A stretch of 64,000 nt of DNA from Marivirga salinae. Lineage in GTDB: Bacteria > Bacteroidota > Bacteroidia > Cytophagales > Cyclobacteriaceae. Position 1 is the first letter of the stretch. Each line of letters starts with the position of its first letter. The stretch covers positions 751,501-815,500 of the forward strand of contig NZ_CP129971.1 in NCBI RefSeq assembly GCF_030503855.1, given 5' to 3'. Position numbers and translations under genes: made by a program. The notes beneath the pieces are model-generated. The model saw only the letters and a list, made by a program, of their open reading frames with translations. It had not been told where the DNA came from and made no database searches. Positions 34,895-42,158 of this stretch are shown one piece after another.

Positions 34895-35076
34895 GAGCAG
34901 CGGTAAGAGAAGATGTATGCCTTTACTTTAAGATATTGGTAGCGCCTGTTTGTTTTTATATATTCAGGTAGGTTCGCTCGAGCTAATACTTCCAAGATTT
35001 TTAAACTTATTATTAAATAAGTTTAAGTGGAAAAGCCATAAAAAACAAAAAGCCTCCCATTTCTGGAAAGCTTTTG

Positions 35077-35160
35077 TGCCAGGAGCGGGACTTGAACCCG
35101 CACGAACTAATGTTCACAAGATTTTAAGTCTTGCGTGTCTACCAATTTCACCATCCCGGC
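35077..35160 (-). tRNA. tRNA-Leu (anticodon UAA)
   Basis: An 84-nt class II tRNA on the minus strand. Acceptor stem GCCGGGA pairs with TCCTGGC (one G-T); anticodon stem CAAGA/TCTTG encloses CTTAAAA, giving anticodon TAA; a variable arm and the T loop GTTCAAGTCC follow. CCA is not encoded. It decodes UUA/UUG leucine codons. Confidence 0.95.
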
Positions 35161-35223
35161 TAGAATGATTTGTATGTGTCAAAAAAATAAGTGAGCAATA
35201 AAGCTCACTTACAATATGTTTTG

Positions 35224-35296
35224 AGCGGGAGACGAGGTTCGAACTCGCGACCTCAACCTTGGCAAGGTTGCGCTCTACCAGCTGAGCTACTCTCGC
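35224..35296 (-). tRNA. tRNA-Gly (anticodon GCC)
   Basis: A 73-nt tRNA on the minus strand. D arm AGCTCAGCTGGTAGAGC, anticodon stem CAACC/GGTTG with loop TTGCCAA (anticodon GCC), and T arm GAGTTCGAACCTC. The acceptor stem GCGAGAG against CTCCCGC has an A-C mismatch at pair 4-69; otherwise it is normal. CCA is not encoded. It lies 63 nt upstream of tRNA-Leu on the same strand. Confidence 0.93.
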
Positions 35297-35370
35297 TTTT
35301 CCCCTTATGGGAATGCAAATTTAACAGGCAGTTTTTAAAATACAATAGCAATTCAAGAAAATTTTTAAAA

Positions 35371-36303
35371 TTATGCTACTTGTTTTTTTAATTGCTCTTT
35401 TAATTCTTTTGCTTCCTGCTTATTTCTAGATTGTTTGATGTGTTTTGGCACTGGTTTTAAGTCCCAAATTAAGCCAATCATAGACATAAACTTCAATCCA
35501 TAATATGTTAAATCAACTTCCCACCAATAAAAGCCTTGTCTGGCTGATGTTTCATAATAATGGTGGTTATTATGCCATCCTTCTCCTAAAGTCAATAATG
35601 CCAACCAAACACTATTTCTAGATTCATCCCCAGTTTCATATCGCTGATTTCCAAATTTGTGCATAATGCTGTTGATGGAAAAAGTAGCATGATATAAAAT
35701 AATGGTGCTTAAAAAGAAACCGATAAATAAAGTAGAAAAACCAGCAGAAGTAAACATAGCTAAAACACTTCCTCCATTTACTAATCCGCCCAAAGCCATT
35801 ACGGTTAAAGCCAATACCACAGGAGGAACTAAATAATTTTTATTCAACCATCTTAATTCTGGATATTTGCTATAATCAGAGATGACCTTGAAATCAGTAT
35901 TTTTAAAGTCTGATCCAATAATCCAACCTACATGTGAATACCAAAATCCAAAATGCAACATACTGTGCGGATCTTTTAAGGTATCACTGTTTCTGTGGTG
36001 ATGACGGTGATGGGAAGCCCACCACAAGGCACCTTTCTGTGCAGAGGTTTGCGCAAAAAATGCGATCAAAAACTGAAACCAACGAGAGGTATTATAACTT
36101 CTATGGGCAAAATATCTGTGATATCCGCCAGTGACCCAAAACATTCGCCAAACATATAGAAATGCACAAACGGTCCAATCGAACCATGTAGCTCCTGTCC
36201 AAATAGCACCAAGGGGCAATAAGTGGACTATAGCAAAGCTAATTTCTTTTTTCCAAGTGCCTTTTTTTCGGATTTTTAAGTTCTCTTTTACTGCAACTGC
36301 CAT
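35371..36303 (-). CDS. Acyl-CoA/acyl-lipid delta-9 fatty-acid desaturase
   Basis: A 310-residue integral membrane di-iron enzyme. Start at ATG 36303 (MAVAVKENLK); the frame is open to 36423 but the promoter box at 36337 lies there. The three histidine boxes are HRYFAH (62-67), SHHRHHHR (about 97-104) and EGWHNNHHYYE (about 240). Four transmembrane helices surround them. It introduces a double bond into acyl chains and raises membrane fluidity, useful in the cold. Length matches bacterial stearoyl-CoA desaturase-like enzymes. It is a separate unit after the barrel-protein operon. Confidence 0.9.
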   Translation of the reverse strand: MAVAVKENLKIRKKGTWKKEISFAIVHLLPLGAIWTGATWFDWTVCAFLYVWRMFWVTGGYHRYFAHRSYNTSRWFQFLIAFFAQTSAQKGALWWASHHRHHHRNSDTLKDPHSMLHFGFWYSHVGWIIGSDFKNTDFKVISDYSKYPELRWLNKNYLVPPVVLALTVMALGGLVNGGSVLAMFTSAGFSTLFIGFFLSTIILYHATFSINSIMHKFGNQRYETGDESRNSVWLALLTLGEGWHNNHHYYETSARQGFYWWEVDLTYYGLKFMSMIGLIWDLKPVPKHIKQSRNKQEAKELKEQLKKQVA

Positions 36304-36336
36304 TTTAAATAATGTGTAATTAAATATATGTTGGTA

Positions 36337-36344
36337 CAAAGATA
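36337..36344 (-). promoter_or_regulatory. Candidate -7 box of the desaturase gene
   Basis: On the minus strand the sequence is TATCTTTG, a good TAnnTTTG match, 33 nt before the ATG at 36303. No clear -33 box. Confidence 0.45.
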
Positions 36345-36425
36345 GGATTATTCCCTTTTTAATCTTGAAAATTGAAAACGAATCAAATAAAAAAATAGTT
36401 CTGAATGTGCTGAAGTTCTTCAAAT

Positions 36426-37172
36426 TTATTTTTCAGTATGGCGAGTGGGGACTAAGCGCCAATAGAAATTTAAAGAAATGAATGTACTTTGTTGATTTAG
36501 TGTGTTTCCATAACCAGCATAGGCTTCAAGCATTAGATCAGTATTAAAATAGTACCCCAATCCTATGTTAGCGTAATTATTCCAAGCTTCTCTCCCATAT
36601 TGCCCATAAAACTCTAAAATAATATCAAGTGGATAAGGGATAGTAAACGTAAGCCCTGATAAATACATTAAGTTGGCTTGAGGATTTCCATTTGCCCAAT
36701 TAAGGCCTAAATTATTTTCCCATGCTAAAAAACTATCAATATTATGTTCTGATATAGTAAAAACCTGAAAACTTCCCAGCGTTCTACCTACTTCATCCTT
36801 TGAAAAGCCAACATTTGATTGCAAAGAAAAGTTTTTACCTAACTTCTTCTTAAATCCAGCAGTCACATTTGATAATCCATTAGACCTTCTCATTTGGTCA
36901 GACACAAAAATTTGCTCTCTGGCATAGTTGTAACTAATCGAAAAATCTAAATTATGGAGAATACCATATTTTACTAAAGCATATTGAGAAAGTTGTTGGT
37001 CAACTAGGCTAATACGGTTAATCTGTCTTTCAAAATTCACTCCATACTCTAACTGAATCACATCTTTCCCAACAAAATTCTTTCCTCCCGAAAAAACTAG
37101 CGGCTGAATATCTTGTGCGGTAACCGCCATTTTAAAACAAATTAGGAAGAAAAAAACAACATTAGCTTTCAT
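36426..37172 (-). CDS. Predicted outer-membrane beta-barrel protein
   Basis: A 248-residue exported protein starting at ATG 37172 (MKANVVFFFLICFKMAVTAQ is a signal peptide); TTG 37181 is a possible alternative. Alternating hydrophobic/aromatic strands (FERQINRISLVDQQLSQYAL, LDFSISYNYAREQIFV, IILEFYGQYG) and a C-terminal run ending in aromatic strands (FISLNFYWRL) indicate a barrel of the MetA-pathway phenol degradation-like transporter type. It resembles its upstream neighbour in layout. It is the last gene of a four-gene operon; function unknown. Confidence 0.7.
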   Translation of the reverse strand: MKANVVFFFLICFKMAVTAQDIQPLVFSGGKNFVGKDVIQLEYGVNFERQINRISLVDQQLSQYALVKYGILHNLDFSISYNYAREQIFVSDQMRRSNGLSNVTAGFKKKLGKNFSLQSNVGFSKDEVGRTLGSFQVFTISEHNIDSFLAWENNLGLNWANGNPQANLMYLSGLTFTIPYPLDIILEFYGQYGREAWNNYANIGLGYYFNTDLMLEAYAGYGNTLNQQSTFISLNFYWRLVPTRHTEK

Positions 37173-37184
37173 GTTTGGCAATCT

Positions 37185-37973
37185 TTATTTCTTCTCCTCA
37201 GGTCTAAATCGAGTAATGATTCTATAAGAAACTCCTGCTGTTACAAAATGGCTTTTATAAGGATAGTTTTCTCCCCAACCAGCGTTCAAATCAATTAACA
37301 TGTCTTTATTAACATTATACCCTAAACCAATATCAAAAAAATTGTTAATTCCGGTCCTTATAAAATCACCATAACTTTCTGCTATGAGAGATATTTTATT
37401 CGTTAGAGCCAAAGAATAGCTAAAGACATAAAACCCTCTAGGTTTATTATCATTCCCATTCCAAAATGCACCCAAGTTGGTAGTTAAGCTTGCGTTTTCT
37501 CCTAATTTAGTATTGTACATTACTCTAAATCTTGGGGCTATATAATTTATTTGATAATCCTTTCCTCTCAATTTGGTTTCAATTCCAACTTGAAAAGCCA
37601 TGTTTTCATTAATTTTTGTCCTAGCTCTGATCAAACTAGTATTAAATCCTTTTCTTAAAATTGATCCAGCACTTTCACTAATGTATTCGGTAGAATTAAT
37701 GTGATTAATAACTGCACTAACTTCAAAGCGCTCACGAATTCCAAAGCGAACCACTAGATTTTCAGATATATTATCTGTAGACCAATTAGAAGAGTCTCGG
37801 ATATCTTTAACATTATCAAATTGTAAACCAGCTTGAAATTGTAAGATCCCTTTACCTACAGTACCCGCTCCATTGGCAGCACCGGGTCTGGCTGTGGCAA
37901 TAGTTTCACTATATTGACCATATATTGAAATACATGGAAAGCTAATAAGAATTATTAGTAAATATCTCTTCAT
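37185..37973 (-). CDS. Predicted outer-membrane barrel, MetA-pathway transporter-like
   Basis: A 262-residue protein with signal peptide MKRYLLIILISFPCISIYGQ. The mature start ETIATARPGAANGAGTVGKGILQFQAG is typical of the 'putative MetA-pathway of phenol degradation' barrel family, followed by repeated amphipathic strands (RFEVSAVINHI, NKISLIAESYGDFIRT, FVTAGVSYRIITRF). ATG overlaps the stop of the MORN-repeat gene by 4 nt (ATGA), and the next barrel gene starts 12 nt after its stop. Cargo, if any, is unknown. Confidence 0.75.
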   Translation of the reverse strand: MKRYLLIILISFPCISIYGQYSETIATARPGAANGAGTVGKGILQFQAGLQFDNVKDIRDSSNWSTDNISENLVVRFGIRERFEVSAVINHINSTEYISESAGSILRKGFNTSLIRARTKINENMAFQVGIETKLRGKDYQINYIAPRFRVMYNTKLGENASLTTNLGAFWNGNDNKPRGFYVFSYSLALTNKISLIAESYGDFIRTGINNFFDIGLGYNVNKDMLIDLNAGWGENYPYKSHFVTAGVSYRIITRFRPEEKK

Positions 37974-39754
37974 TTTACTGTAAGAAAAAGCTGTTTTTTA
38001 TCTTGAACAGATTCGGTGTTTTGTAATGATTGTTGGAATTTTTCGTCTGGTTGAGATATAATAGAAGATGCTTTTTTCAATAAGTTGCTGAAGTCTTTGA
38101 CAGTAGAACGCACTTCATATTTGTCTATGGCAGTACTTATTTCAGTATTCATAACTGGGTATAATTCTTCCATCACAAATTCATAAATTTCATCTTGCTC
38201 ATTCATCACTACTATTTTTTCCCCAAACAATGTTTTTTTAATTGAGGTATGTCTTTCTGTAAGTGAAGAGAATTTAGCACCCATTATATTTAAAGCCCTT
38301 TGTTTTTCTAATGCCAATTCTGTTTCGAATAAGTCGTGGGAATATGCCCAAACTTCATTATTAAAATCTTGAGAAACAGCTAATAATGAATCATACCAAT
38401 TCAACTCATTGGCTAGATTTCCAAATGAGCTGGTTTCAGATTCTAAAGAAGTATACTTTTTTTCATAATCTTTTACATAATTATAGCTGGCCATTAAACT
38501 ATCAAAATCGATGCTAAGTGAATCAGTTAAAATTCTAATGTTGTTTATTAAGTTAAGATTTTCAGGATGTGTGGTTTTTGCAACAAGTAATTCTCTGAAT
38601 ATTTGCTTTTCTTTTATCTTTAATTTCTGATAGGTACCGGCATCCAAGCTATTAATTTTATTCCCTTCAATGTCAAACTCTGTTATTTCACTAAGATTCC
38701 CCCTTTCATCATAAACTTCAAATACACCTACTTTTTTACCGTTTGAAGTATACCCTTCAGATTTCAATTTTTCATTTGAGTAATAACTTTGGTATTTGTA
38801 TACTGAAGATAAATTCTGAAGTGATTTTGTTAGTTCTGACTTATCGTTTACTAATTCGGTTCTTTCAATAAAATTTCCATTCTCACCAAACACAAGCAAT
38901 AAATTCTCTTTTCCATTTAAATAATTTATTTGTTCTTTCAGCTCACCAATAGTATTGAAATATTTCCAAGAGCCAATTTTGGTATTTCCTTTTAGTTGAC
39001 CATTTTCCTTAATATTTCCATTTGCGAAGAAAGTTGACAATTCTATCAAACCATTAGATAAATTTTTGCGCTCCTCAATTAAAACACCATTGTTATATAG
39101 TTTCTTAGCAATTTCATTTCCGCTCTTATCATAAATTGAAATGGATGCTAGTTTTCCATTATTAAAATTTTTCCATTCCCCTACTTTAGCTATATTCCAA
39201 TTCCCTTGAATATCTCCAGAAATATTTGCTGGCCCCTCGGACGTCTTCTTTAGATTAGCATTATAGTTCGTAACCAATGGAAGACTTCCATATTCTTTAA
39301 AATTAATGACTTGTGACAATTTTCCAGCATTGAAAATCTCCGCTTTTCCAACTGGATAAGCAGGAATTTCTTGTCCTTTATAATTTAAAGACAAATCCAC
39401 ATTAGGAGATTGATTGTTTTTTGAAAAGATTATTTTCTTAGCTATTATGTCTTTTGATTCATAGAGAACAAACTCTTTTTCTAATCTATTTTGATCGAAA
39501 ACCGCGGTAAATTTTACATTCCCTGTATTGCAATCATAAACTATAAGCTCTTTATGATATTTAATTTGACCATTTTCAATATATCTAAAGCCTAAGGCAG
39601 CAATTTGGTTTTGTAATTCTTCCTGAGAAAGCTCCCCGCTGTATTTTGATAAATTGACTTCATCAATGCAGAGTTCTCTCAATTTATCAAGGTTTTGTGC
39701 TTTTAATTGAAACAATACTAAAAACACAAGTAAGAACAGATATAAATTTTTCAT
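37970..39754 (-). CDS. Secreted YwqK/MORN-repeat protein with coiled-coil tail
   Basis: A 594-residue exported protein (signal MKNLYLFLLVFLVLFQLKAQ). From about 190 to 365 it has MORN/YwqK-type repeats with a G-x-W-x-x-Y/F-x-x-G pattern: VGEWKNFNNGKLASISIYDK, GNIKENGQLKGNTKIGSWKY, EGYTSNGKKVGVFEVYDERG. The C-terminal 230 residues are charged, helical and likely coiled coil (DYEKKYTSLESETSS). Families of this kind are often found at the Bacteroidota surface and are annotated after B. subtilis YwqK, an antitoxin; that role is not supported here. It is the second gene of the operon. Confidence 0.7.
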   Translation of the reverse strand: MKNLYLFLLVFLVLFQLKAQNLDKLRELCIDEVNLSKYSGELSQEELQNQIAALGFRYIENGQIKYHKELIVYDCNTGNVKFTAVFDQNRLEKEFVLYESKDIIAKKIIFSKNNQSPNVDLSLNYKGQEIPAYPVGKAEIFNAGKLSQVINFKEYGSLPLVTNYNANLKKTSEGPANISGDIQGNWNIAKVGEWKNFNNGKLASISIYDKSGNEIAKKLYNNGVLIEERKNLSNGLIELSTFFANGNIKENGQLKGNTKIGSWKYFNTIGELKEQINYLNGKENLLLVFGENGNFIERTELVNDKSELTKSLQNLSSVYKYQSYYSNEKLKSEGYTSNGKKVGVFEVYDERGNLSEITEFDIEGNKINSLDAGTYQKLKIKEKQIFRELLVAKTTHPENLNLINNIRILTDSLSIDFDSLMASYNYVKDYEKKYTSLESETSSFGNLANELNWYDSLLAVSQDFNNEVWAYSHDLFETELALEKQRALNIMGAKFSSLTERHTSIKKTLFGEKIVVMNEQDEIYEFVMEELYPVMNTEISTAIDKYEVRSTVKDFSNLLKKASSIISQPDEKFQQSLQNTESVQDKKQLFLTVK

Positions 39755-39773
39755 AACTATTTGTTAAAATTTT

Positions 39774-40793
39774 TTAAGCTGATTTATTGGAATCTGGCTT
39801 AGTCAAGTAAGAATTTTCAGATACCTTATGAATGATTCTTTCTAAATCGTTAGCTGATTTTTTTAAATGATTTAATATTAATTTGCTGTCTTTGCTTACA
39901 TTTTCAAAATCTAGTAGATTAAGCAATCCTAACATTGAGGCTAATGGGGCTCTAACTTCATGAGCATTTATATAAGCTATATCATCCAGTTTCTTTTCTG
40001 ATATTCGTATTCTCTTTTCTAAATTAACTTCTTCTGTGATATCTTTAGAATTTAATATAACCCCCATAATGTTTTCTGTAGAGTCTGAAACAGGTTTTAA
40101 CTCCATATCGGTTATTTTTTCATATCCACTTAAGTTTTTGAATGAGCGACAAAACTTTTGTTTATGTCCATTTTTCGCTTTTTCAAATAGTGCTTCAAAG
40201 GTTTTTGAAAATGTGCCCCCGAAATAATGAGGTAAGTATTCATTTAGTCTTAATTCTTTGTGTGTATACCAAGACATAAATTCATAGGCAGTGGCATTAA
40301 ATTCGATAACACTTCCGTCTAAACTAATTAGAATATTACCTTCATCTACATCATTGAATATGGCTTTCATCCAACTTTCTGTGGTTTCCTGCTCTGTGAT
40401 CATACTTTGCTGAGATTTACCAACGGTAGCCATCAAATTAAACCCTATAAAAATTCCATCTTCATCTCGAGAGGGAATAATATTTGTGTGAAACCAAGCT
40501 GAGTCTCCATCCACAGTGGAAAAAGCAAAATTCCCATTCCATGATTTTTGTTGGCGCAACAAATAACTTAACTCATCATTAATATATTCTGGAAGCTCAC
40601 TACACAAATGTTGGAAAAGGTTCAACTTACCTAAATCTTCTCTATCAATTCCTGTCACTTTTAAAAAAGTATCATTTGCTGAAAGCACATCAAAATCTTC
40701 ACTTAGAGATATGAGCACAACGTTTTTAGACAAAAAGTCAATAGGGTCTTTTTTCATTTGTCGAGCTTGTTGAATATTTATAACTTTTTCCAT
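39774..40793 (-). CDS. PAS-PAS-DHp protein lacking an ATPase domain
   Basis: A 339-residue cytoplasmic protein starting at ATG 40793 (MEKVINIQQARQM); ATG 40802 is an alternative. Two PAS domains (about 20-125 and 145-255, ending in SKDITEEVNLEKRI) lead into a DHp-like helix with the H-box NAHEVRAPLASMLGLL (His278). The protein ends about 60 residues later, with no N, G1 or G2 box. It is the same truncated design as the protein at 10113, but without an adjacent receiver. It heads an operon with a MORN-repeat protein and two barrel proteins, so it may set their expression or activity (inference). Confidence 0.78.
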   Translation of the reverse strand: MEKVINIQQARQMKKDPIDFLSKNVVLISLSEDFDVLSANDTFLKVTGIDREDLGKLNLFQHLCSELPEYINDELSYLLRQQKSWNGNFAFSTVDGDSAWFHTNIIPSRDEDGIFIGFNLMATVGKSQQSMITEQETTESWMKAIFNDVDEGNILISLDGSVIEFNATAYEFMSWYTHKELRLNEYLPHYFGGTFSKTFEALFEKAKNGHKQKFCRSFKNLSGYEKITDMELKPVSDSTENIMGVILNSKDITEEVNLEKRIRISEKKLDDIAYINAHEVRAPLASMLGLLNLLDFENVSKDSKLILNHLKKSANDLERIIHKVSENSYLTKPDSNKSA

Positions 40794-41226
40794 AAGAATC
40801 ATTAAACACAATAAACATTCAATTGTTTAAGTATTTATCCTGACATTCCATACGCAATTTTACTTAGGTCAAATCATGTAGGTACATTAAATACAAGTTT
40901 AAGTCAAAATAGTTGTTAAAACATCTAATATTTATTTTGGGGGAATGTGATAAATTGAAAAAGAAAGCAGTTTAAAAAATATATATTCAATAAAACCTTC
41001 TTTTTAATCAGTAAATTCTGTAAAAAAGCTCGTTTTCTAAATTTTTTGATATTTAATTTGGCATAATTGATATGTAAGCTTTAAGGTAATTTGATTGTTA
41101 ATAAATTCAATTGGCTAATTAATTAGGCTCTTAGGAGTAATTTAAATTAACAGGTTCACCCTCTTGATCGGAATCATCAAATGTTTATTGTCTATCTGTG
41201 AAATGTGTAACTATTAGTCTGAATTC
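40794..41226. other. Intergenic region with no visible gene
   Basis: About 430 nt, very AT-rich. It separates the divergent PAS/DHp operon and the PorT-like barrel gene and must contain the operon promoter, but I see no clear TAnnTTTG box for it. No ORF, RNA fold or repeat stands out. TATGTAAGCTTT at 41071-41082 recurs at 44010-44021. Confidence 0.5.
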
Positions 41227-41261
41227 TGTAAAATAACTACCAGAAATTCCCATCACCTTTG
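41227..41261 (+). promoter_or_regulatory. Shared promoter-like motif, copy 1
   Basis: TGTAAA (41227-41232), 20 nt, then TCACCTTTG (41253-41261). The same two boxes at exactly the same spacing occur at 44033-44067 before the ice-binding gene. CACCTTTG deviates from TAnnTTTG at the first two bases, so a different sigma factor or an activator may read it. It lies 50 nt before the barrel gene. Confidence 0.5.
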
Positions 41262-41310
41262 TTTTGATTAAATGCCTCATTTGAGCATTAAATATTAAAC
41301 AAAAACAGAC

Positions 41311-41892
41311 ATAAAAATTTATCTAATTGCCGTAATTATAGCCTTAATGGCTACTTCCGCACTACAAGCCCAACATATGAACATTGGTGTTAAAGGTGGA
41401 TTTAACTTTTATAATGTTGTAAATGAAAATAATAGTGATAGCGAGTCACTTCCCGGCTTCAATGTAGGCTTAATCGGCCATTTTCATTTAAGCGATCAGT
41501 TCGCATTACAACCTGAATTGGTTTTTTCTACTCAGGGTTCCAAACTCTCAAATAATGGTGATGAGTCTCATTTAAATCTAAATTATTTAAACATACCCAT
41601 ATTAATTCAATATATGTTCGATAATGGTTTTCGAATTTTTGCTGGTCCCCAAGCAGGTATTTTGTTAAATGCTAAATCCTATACAAATAATACTGAAATT
41701 GATAGAACTAATGATTTTAACAACATGGAGATAGGGGCTAGTTTAGGTATGAGTTATATTAACCCTAATTCAAATTTTGGTATTGATGCACGCTATAATG
41801 TAGGCTTATCAGATATTTACGAAAACGATGCACAAGTAGCTTATAACCGAGGGATACAAATAGGCTTATTTTACCTTTTCAAACACAAATAA
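41311..41892 (+). CDS. PorT-like outer-membrane beta-barrel protein (ATA start)
   Basis: An OMP_b-brl_2-type barrel of about 193 residues: MNIGVKGGFNFYNVV, FHLSDQFALQPELVFSTQGSKL, NYLNIPILIQYMF, FRIFAGPQAGILL and RGIQIGLFYLFKHK are the family's usual strands. The first ATG is at 41347, but a perfect signal peptide (KIYLIAVIIALMATSALQAQ) begins 12 codons upstream. It is in frame and open to a TAA at 41296. Only ATA at 41311 gives an M-K start, so translation probably initiates at this rare codon, or the base is a mutation or sequencing error. Starting at 41347 would leave a truncated signal. A strong terminator follows. Confidence 0.75.
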   Translation: MKIYLIAVIIALMATSALQAQHMNIGVKGGFNFYNVVNENNSDSESLPGFNVGLIGHFHLSDQFALQPELVFSTQGSKLSNNGDESHLNLNYLNIPILIQYMFDNGFRIFAGPQAGILLNAKSYTNNTEIDRTNDFNNMEIGASLGMSYINPNSNFGIDARYNVGLSDIYENDAQVAYNRGIQIGLFYLFKHK

Positions 41893-41916
41893 TCAAGCCT
41901 ATAAACTAATAATTTT

Positions 41917-41948
41917 GAAGGACTCCTTTTGGAAGTCCTTCTTTTTTT
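41917..41948 (+). terminator. Rho-independent terminator after the barrel gene
   Basis: GAAGGACT and AGTCCTTC form an 8-bp stem extended inward by CC/GG, followed by a run of seven T. Confidence 0.85.
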
Positions 41949-41971
41949 AAACTCTATTAATAAAATATAAT

Positions 41972-42145
41972 ATGAAAGCACCTTCAGCACCAAAAAAATT
42001 AACCTGGATACTCGGCCTTTCGGCAGGACTTTTAGGAATAATCGGCCATTATTTTAATGCAGACATTTTGACTCAATATAACTACGAGCTACTTCTGAGT
42101 GGCTTTATTGTATTAGCAATAGGCACGACATTTAGAGAAATTTAA
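41972..42145 (+). CDS. Small two-helix membrane protein (57 residues)
   Basis: ATG 41972 to TAA 42145. The sequence starts MKAPSAPKKLTWILGLSAG, with a first hydrophobic helix (WILGLSAGLLGIIGHYF) and a second (LLLSGFIVLAIGTTF). Both are long enough to cross the membrane. It sits 13 nt before the large MscS gene, after a terminator, so it is probably its operon partner. I do not recognise the family; short positive N-terminus and regular codon use support a real gene. Confidence 0.65.
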   Translation: MKAPSAPKKLTWILGLSAGLLGIIGHYFNADILTQYNYELLLSGFIVLAIGTTFREI

Positions 42146-42158
42146 ATCAAACTCTATT

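Noticed and set aside
34950..35391. Two plus-strand ORFs (72 and 66 residues) over the tRNA genes
   Set aside because: They are translations of the antisense strands of tRNA-Leu and tRNA-Gly, with the familiar false peptides GAGLEPARTN and GRRGSNSRPQPWQG.
37970..39754. Antitoxin role for the YwqK/MORN protein
   Set aside because: It has a signal peptide, lies in a barrel-protein operon and has no toxin partner; the name comes only from repeat similarity.
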